Origin: Gemmatimonadota bacterium | GTDB taxonomy: Bacteria; Gemmatimonadota; Gemmatimonadetes; Palauibacterales; Palauibacteraceae | Length of the DNA stretch: 8,345 bases | Direction: 5' to 3' | Assembly: GCA_030598525.1 (NCBI GenBank) | Contig: JAUVPT010000059.1 | Span: 1 to 8,345, forward strand | The notes under the pieces: generated by a model | The model's input: only the letters and a program-made list of their open reading frames with translations | Database searches by the model: none | Told to the model about the DNA's origin: nothing | Made by a program: the position numbers and the translations under genes | Shown here: piece after piece, positions 3,600 through 8,345 of the stretch | Position numbering within the stretch: position 1 is the stretch's first letter | How the letters are laid out: the number at the start of each line of letters is the position of its first letter

Positions 3600-6500
3600 T
3601 TGGCTGAACCGAACAACACGGGATCGGTAGTCTCTTTCGCGAAGCTGGACTCTCCGATGGAGACCCCGCATTTCCTGGACGTCCAGATCCAGGCCTTCGA
3701 GAGACTCCTGCAGCCCGACATCGAGGGCGAGCGAGGAGATGTAGGGCTTGAGCGGATCTTCAACGAGATCTTCCCGATCGACGATGTGAACGGGAACTAC
3801 TCGCTCGAGTTCCAGTCCTATGCGCTAGGCGAGCCGAAGTACTCGGTGGACGAGTGCATGGAGCGCGACATGACGTATGCGGCGCCCCTGAAGGCGACGC
3901 TCCGTCTCGTGCTCTGGGAGGACCTGGGCGATGGAGAGCGCCGGCCGGCGGACATCCTCGAGAAGGAAGTCTACCTCGGCGACCTGCCGCTTCTCACGGA
4001 GCACGGGACGTTTGTCGTGAACGGCGCTGAGCGCGTCATCGTCAGCCAGCTGCACCGGTCGCCCGGTGTCGTGTTCGAGGAGAACGTGCATCCCAATGGC
4101 ACGCGTCTCTTCTCGGCACGGATCATTCCGTTCCGCGGATCGTGGGTCGAGTTCACGCTCGACATTCACGATGTGATCCACGTCCACATCGACAAGCGGA
4201 AGAAGTTCCCGGCCACCGCCCTTCTGCGGGCGCTCGGCCACGGGACGGATCCGGATATCCTCGAGATGTTCTACGAGCACCGCGAAGTGCTTCTGGGCGA
4301 GATCTCGGATGACCGCACAATCCGTCGGGAAGTGATCGGCACACCGCTCGTGGAGTCGATCCTGGACGCGGAGTACGAAGGTGATCCCCGCACGCAGGAC
4401 CTCGGCAAGTTCGACCCGACGAAGGACGAGCCGATGTGGCTCGCGGACGACGTTACGGCCGGAGACGAAACGCTGGCCCGCCTGGGCGAGCGCCTGGACG
4501 ATACGCTGGCTCGCCGGTTCAAGGAGGCGGGTGTCGGGGAAGTGCCGGTGTTCGACGAGCCCACGGCTTTTGTGGCGCGCCGCGGTGAAGAGCTGACGGA
4601 TGATCTGTACGACCGACTCCTCAGGGCCGGCGTCGAGCGCATCGACGTGTTCTCGAGCGCCGCGTTCATTCCGCTCCGTGGTTCGTTCGAGGATCTCACC
4701 ATGCGTCGCGACTGGAGCGTCCAACCGACGCTTGCGGCGGACGTAGTCGATCCGAAGAAGGGGAAAGTCATCGCCAAGCGGGGCGACGAGTTCACCATCG
4801 ATCTGTTCACGAGCCTCCGGGAGAAGCGTGTCCGCGAGGCGCTCGTGTTCACCGGTGGGCCGAGGGGTGAGTCGCCGCTCATCCGGAACACGCTGGCCAA
4901 GGATCCGACGAGCGGTGAGGCCGAAGCGCTGCGGAATATCTACTCGCTCGTTCGTCCCGGGGAGGCCCCGAACCTCGAGACGGCGCGCACGGCGCTGGAC
5001 CGGCTGTTCTTCAACCCGAAGCGATACGATCTCGGGCGCGTGGGGCGGCACAAGGTCAATCACCGCCTGCGTGATGTATACAGGCTCCTGGACATTCCGG
5101 TCCCCACGGCCGACACGACGGTACTGGCGCCGTCCGACTTCGTGGCGATCGTCCGTTACCTGATCGAGCTCAGCGAGGGCCGGGGCTACACGGACGACAT
5201 CGACCACCTCGGGAACCGGCGGGTTCGCTCGATCGGAGAGCTGATCGCGAATCAGTTCTCGGTCGGACTGTCGCGCATGGCCCGGCTGGTCCGCGAGCGC
5301 ATGTCGATCAACAGTGATCCTGACAAGATGAGCATCGACGACCTGGTGAATGCGCGGACGGTGAGCGCCGTGATCCAGGCGTTCTTCGGAAGTTCCCAGC
5401 TCAGTCAGTTCATGGACCAGACGAATCCGTTGGCCGAGCTGACGCACAAGCGCCGCTTGAGCGCTCTCGGGCCGGGTGGCCTGAGCCGTGAGCGAGCGGG
5501 TTTCGAGGTGCGGGATGTGCACTACTCGCACTATGGCCGGATGTGCCCGATCGAGACGCCGGAGGGACCGAATATCGGTCTTATCACCTCGATGACGACG
5601 TTCTCCCGTCTGAATGAGCTCGGGTTCCTCGAGACCCCGTATCGCAAGGTCGTGGACGGGACCGTCACCGACGAGATCGAATGGCTTTCCGCGTCCGAGG
5701 AGGAGGACTATTCGGTCGCTCAGGCAAACGCGGTTGTCACCGCCGAAGGCAGATTCGTCAAGGACCTGGTGTTGTGCCGGCGCCGCGACGACTACCCGCT
5801 GCTGCCGCCCGACGAGATCGACTTCATGGACGTGGCGCCGGACCAGCTCGTGGCGGTATCGCCATCCCTCATCCCGTTCCTCGAGCACGACGACGCCAAC
5901 CGGGCCTTGATGGGCTCGAACATGCAGAGGCAGGCAGTTCCGCTTCTGTTCCCGGACGCGCCGCTGGCGGGGACCGGGATCGAAGAGAAGGTGGCGGCCG
6001 ATTCCGCCGCCGTGATCTCGGCGCGGCGAGGGGGCAAAGTCACGCGCGTCACCGCAGAGGAGATCGTGATCGACACGGGCGCCCGAAAGGGAGCGAAACA
6101 GGACGAGCCCCTTGCCCGGCTGTCGCAGTACGATCGATACCGATTGAAGAAATTCTGGCGTACGAACCAGGACACGGCGATCAACCAGCGCCCGATCGTC
6201 CAGACCGGGCAGGTGGTGAAGACGGGACAGGTGATCGCGGATGGCGCGGCAACGGATTTCGGCGCCCTGGCGCTGGGCCGCAACGTCACCGTGGCATTCA
6301 TGCCCTGGTACGGCCACAACTTCGAGGATGCGATCGTCATTAGCGAGGGACTCGTCAAGAACGACGCGTTCACGTCCGTGCACATCCAGGAGCTCGAGCT
6401 CCACGTTCGCGACACGAAGCGAGGCACCGAGGAGATCACGGTCGAGATCCCGAACGTCGCTGAAGAGGCGCTCGTGGACCTGGACGAGCGTGGCATCGTT

Positions 6501-8204
6501 CGGGTCGGCGCCAGCGTGAAGACGGGCGATATCCTCGTCGGCAAGATCACGCCCAAGGGCGAGACGGAGCTTTCGCCCGAAGAGAAACTGCTTACCGCGA
6601 TCTTCGGCGAGAAGGCCAAGGACGTGAAGGACAGTTCGCTGCGTGTGCCGCCGGGAGTCGAAGGTACGGTCATCGACGTCAAGATCTTCTCGCGCCGCAT
6701 CGACGACGGACTGCTGGAGCGAGAGCACGGCGAGCGCATCGCCAGGCTGCGTGAGACCGAGCGCGAAGAAATCACGCGGATCACGGAGGCTCGTGACGAA
6801 GAGCTCCAGACGCTGCTCGAGGGGCAGACCGTGGCGCTGCTCCTCCGGCGAGGAACGATCGAGCCGCTCTTGAAGGAGGGCTCGAAGCTCGGGAAGAAGG
6901 CGCTCGGAGATCTCGATCTCAGCGAGATCGATCTGACCACGGTGAAGGTGAAGAACGACATCGCCAACCGGCGGGTCCGCCGTGTGATCGATGAGGCCAA
7001 GCGCCGCATCGAGCGCATCCGCGAGCGCACCGAGGAGTCCATCGACCGGGTATTCCAGGCCGACGAGCTGTCGCCCGGAGTGGTGCAGCTCGTGAAGGTC
7101 TACCTGGCCGAGAAGAGGAAGATCTCCGTCGGCGACAAGATGGCTGGACGCCACGGAAACAAGGGAATCATCGCCCGGGTGGTGCCGGAAGAGGACATGC
7201 CCGTGCTGCCGGACGGGACTCCGGTCGAGATCGTGCTGAACCCGCTCGGCGTCCCGAGCCGCATGAACGTGGGTCAGATCCTGGAGACGCACCTCGGTTG
7301 GGCGGCATGCCAACTTGGCTTCCGCGCCCAGACCCCGGTATTCCAGGGAGCCACGGAACACGAAATTGGCGCCCTGTTGAAACTCGGCGGGGCCGCGTGG
7401 GCCGGCCACTTCCTGGCCCGAGATGTTGAACTACCGCCTGTCGAGGTGGCTGCCGTCCAGGCCTTTGCCCGGGGAGTCCAGCTATTCGATGGGGAGTTCA
7501 AGCCGAAGAAGAACGGCCACCCCGCGGGGCTCGGGCGCAGTCTCGACGCGTACCTCACGAGCGGAGCGGACAAGGCTGCGAAAGCGTTCCTTCAGAGCTT
7601 CGGACGCTACGTTCTCGAGGTTGCGCGAGCCGCATCGGGCGCCTCCACGGCCCCGAAGCTGAAAGAGGCCGGGTGGCCGGCGGCTGCCGGCCTGGTCGGC
7701 AAGAAAGTGATCTCCGCCGGTCTGGATGCCGCGGTCGTCGAGCTGATGCTCGCCGCCGGCATCACGCCGGGCGGGAAGATGACCCTGAGGGACGGCCGCA
7801 CGGGCGAGCAGTTCGACGCCGATGTCACGGTGGGCGAGATCTACATGATGAAGCTCTCTCACCTGGTGGACGACAAGATCCACGCGCGCTCGATCGGGCC
7901 CTACAGCCTGGTCACGCAGCAGCCGCTGGCCGGTAAGGCGCAGTTCGGCGGCCAGCGTTTCGGAGAAATGGAAGTGTGGGCGCTCGAGGCGTATGGCGCG
8001 GCGCACACGCTCCAGGAGATGCTCACGGTCAAGTCCGACGACGTCACCGGCCGCAGCCGGGCGTATGAGGCGATCGTGAAAGGCGAAAACCTGCCCAAGC
8101 CGGGTGTGCCCGAGAGCTTCAACGTGTTAGTGAAGGAGCTCCAGGCCCTCGGACTCAGCGTCACGCTGGGCAGCAACCGCGACGATTCAATCTTCGGCGG
8201 ATGA
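3600..8204 (+). CDS. rpoB: DNA-directed RNA polymerase subunit beta, with an unusual C-terminal insertion
   Basis: The catalytic beta subunit, about 1534 residues against 1342 in E. coli. I prefer TTG 3600, since AGGGGTGA (3587-3594) is well placed for it; GTG 3591 in the same frame adds three residues but overlaps that site. Landmarks, counted from TTG 3600: FVVNGAERVIVSQLHRSPG in the N-terminal protrusion; the rifampicin pocket FGSSQLSQFMDQ to LSALGPGG with D606, H616 and S621 matching E. coli D516, H526 and S531, so sensitivity is predicted; NFED with E909/D910; GDKMAGRHGNKG with K1180 and K1188 matching E. coli K1065 and K1073; and GGQRFGEMEVWALEAYGA near the end. A charged helical insertion at about 1032-1157 sits where E. 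coli has its second large beta insertion. A further segment of about 116 residues (about 1265-1380) interrupts a conserved motif. No frameshift is seen. Confidence 0.98.
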   Translation: MAEPNNTGSVVSFAKLDSPMETPHFLDVQIQAFERLLQPDIEGERGDVGLERIFNEIFPIDDVNGNYSLEFQSYALGEPKYSVDECMERDMTYAAPLKATLRLVLWEDLGDGERRPADILEKEVYLGDLPLLTEHGTFVVNGAERVIVSQLHRSPGVVFEENVHPNGTRLFSARIIPFRGSWVEFTLDIHDVIHVHIDKRKKFPATALLRALGHGTDPDILEMFYEHREVLLGEISDDRTIRREVIGTPLVESILDAEYEGDPRTQDLGKFDPTKDEPMWLADDVTAGDETLARLGERLDDTLARRFKEAGVGEVPVFDEPTAFVARRGEELTDDLYDRLLRAGVERIDVFSSAAFIPLRGSFEDLTMRRDWSVQPTLAADVVDPKKGKVIAKRGDEFTIDLFTSLREKRVREALVFTGGPRGESPLIRNTLAKDPTSGEAEALRNIYSLVRPGEAPNLETARTALDRLFFNPKRYDLGRVGRHKVNHRLRDVYRLLDIPVPTADTTVLAPSDFVAIVRYLIELSEGRGYTDDIDHLGNRRVRSIGELIANQFSVGLSRMARLVRERMSINSDPDKMSIDDLVNARTVSAVIQAFFGSSQLSQFMDQTNPLAELTHKRRLSALGPGGLSRERAGFEVRDVHYSHYGRMCPIETPEGPNIGLITSMTTFSRLNELGFLETPYRKVVDGTVTDEIEWLSASEEEDYSVAQANAVVTAEGRFVKDLVLCRRRDDYPLLPPDEIDFMDVAPDQLVAVSPSLIPFLEHDDANRALMGSNMQRQAVPLLFPDAPLAGTGIEEKVAADSAAVISARRGGKVTRVTAEEIVIDTGARKGAKQDEPLARLSQYDRYRLKKFWRTNQDTAINQRPIVQTGQVVKTGQVIADGAATDFGALALGRNVTVAFMPWYGHNFEDAIVISEGLVKNDAFTSVHIQELELHVRDTKRGTEEITVEIPNVAEEALVDLDERGIVRVGASVKTGDILVGKITPKGETELSPEEKLLTAIFGEKAKDVKDSSLRVPPGVEGTVIDVKIFSRRIDDGLLEREHGERIARLRETEREEITRITEARDEELQTLLEGQTVALLLRRGTIEPLLKEGSKLGKKALGDLDLSEIDLTTVKVKNDIANRRVRRVIDEAKRRIERIRERTEESIDRVFQADELSPGVVQLVKVYLAEKRKISVGDKMAGRHGNKGIIARVVPEEDMPVLPDGTPVEIVLNPLGVPSRMNVGQILETHLGWAACQLGFRAQTPVFQGATEHEIGALLKLGGAAWAGHFLARDVELPPVEVAAVQAFARGVQLFDGEFKPKKNGHPAGLGRSLDAYLTSGADKAAKAFLQSFGRYVLEVARAASGASTAPKLKEAGWPAAAGLVGKKVISAGLDAAVVELMLAAGITPGGKMTLRDGRTGEQFDADVTVGEIYMMKLSHLVDDKIHARSIGPYSLVTQQPLAGKAQFGGQRFGEMEVWALEAYGAAHTLQEMLTVKSDDVTGRSRAYEAIVKGENLPKPGVPESFNVLVKELQALGLSVTLGSNRDDSIFGG
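7392..7739 (+). other. Extra segment of about 116 residues inside RpoB
   Basis: In most beta subunits a TPVFDGA-type motif is followed after about 23 residues by DGRTGE. Here TPVFQGATEHEIGALLKLGG (7332-7391) ends where the conserved helix would lead into the turn, and the chain resumes only at ELMLAAGITPGGKMTLRDG (from 7740). The added part is rich in Ala and Gly, lacks Cys, and has no intein start or end residues (no Cys/Ser block at the left, no His-Asn pair at the right). It stays in frame and both flanks are intact, so the protein should be functional. The site lies about 20 residues after the place where E. coli carries its own C-terminal insertion, so the two are not simply the same insert. 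Boundaries are uncertain by several residues. Confidence 0.7.
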
Positions 8205-8239
8205 AGATTCTCAAGCGACAGAGGGGTCAGACAGGATGA
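8201..8239 (+). other. Possible 12-codon coupling minicistron between rpoB and rpoC
   Basis: ATG at 8201-8203 overlaps the rpoB stop (ATGA), and the frame runs 12 codons to a TGA at 8237-8239 that overlaps the rpoC start (ATGA again). It would encode MKILKRQRGQTG. No ribosome binding site is set at a proper distance, so only ribosomes finishing rpoB could start it. It may be a chance product of the ATGA junctions, and rpoC has its own binding site. Confidence 0.15.
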
Positions 8240-8345
8240 TCGACTTCCCCCGGCATCGCGGAGCCGGTTCTTCGGACTTCGACTGGATGCAGATCAAGAT
8301 CGCCTCGCCGGACCAGATCCGGTCGTGGAGTTACGGCGAGGTGAC
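8236..8345 (+). CDS. rpoC: DNA-directed RNA polymerase subunit beta', N-terminal end (3' truncated)
   Basis: The frame from ATG 8236 stays open to the window edge, giving 36 full codons. After a short N-terminal lead it reads FDWMQIKIASPDQIRSWSYGEV, matching the universal start of beta' (ASPEKIRSWSYGEV in other bacteria). The zinc-binding and catalytic parts lie outside the window. GAGGGG at 8221-8226 is a good ribosome binding site nine bases upstream. The gap from rpoB is 31 bases, so the two large polymerase subunits are co-transcribed as usual. Confidence 0.96.
   Translation, partial: MIDFPRHRGAGSSDFDWMQIKIASPDQIRSWSYGEV

Noticed and set aside
5681..6343. A 220-codon + strand frame inside rpoB
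   Set aside because: It overlaps conserved RpoB sequence in another frame, with low-complexity Arg/Gly/Ala content typical of GC-rich shadows.
3825..7409. A 1194-codon open frame on the minus strand opposite rpoB
   Set aside because: It is exactly codon-aligned with rpoB on the other strand. It stays open only because rpoB avoids TTA, CTA and TCA codons. The protein has no recognisable family and rpoB is certain.
7392..7739. Intein in RpoB
   Set aside because: There is no Cys or Ser splice residue at the left edge, no His-Asn pair at the right edge and no homing-endonuclease motif; the segment is also too short and Ala/Gly-rich.

Overview
The window is a conserved bacterial translation and transcription locus, read entirely on the + strand: the 3' end of tuf (EF-Tu), then rpmG, secE, nusG, rplK, rplA, rplJ, rplL and rpoB, and the first 110 bases of rpoC. 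All genes are intact apart from the two cut by the window edges. I see no mobile element, CRISPR array, tRNA, rRNA or integration scar. The DNA is GC-rich with strong G/C preference at third codon positions. The protein sequences fit a Gram-negative-type bacterium, and the style of L11, RpoB and the RpoC start brings Gemmatimonadota or a relative in the wider FCB assemblage to mind. That placement is from memory and is of low confidence.

Layout: 1-119 tuf end; 142-291 rpmG (four-cysteine L33); 292-438 a noncoding spacer that folds on paper into a three-way junction RNA with a competing palindrome at its 5' edge; 439-642 secE overlapping 635-1204 nusG; 1216-1650 rplK joined to 1650-2339 rplA by a TGATG junction; a 45-base spacer with a GNRA-capped hairpin; 2385-2912 rplJ; a 96-base spacer with competing hairpins; 3009-3377 rplL; a spacer of about 220 bases with two stem-loops and a possible two-state hairpin over the rpoB ribosome binding site; 3600-8204 rpoB; 8236 onward rpoC.

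The genes supply elongation (EF-Tu, the L11/L1/L10/L12 stalk and L1 arm), secretion (SecE), transcription elongation (NusG) and the two large RNA polymerase subunits. Spacer hairpins between genes probably tune their relative output, as is known for the E. coli rplKAJL-rpoBC operon.

The parts that ordinary annotation does not explain are: (1) the spacer structures, above all 311-389 upstream of secE and 3476-3539 upstream of rpoB; and (2) an extra segment of about 116 residues in the C-terminal part of RpoB (about 7392-7739) that splits an otherwise highly conserved motif and holds two CTA codons after about 3.6 kb with no in-frame TTA, CTA or TCA. I found no wholly new multi-gene system here; the locus itself is housekeeping.
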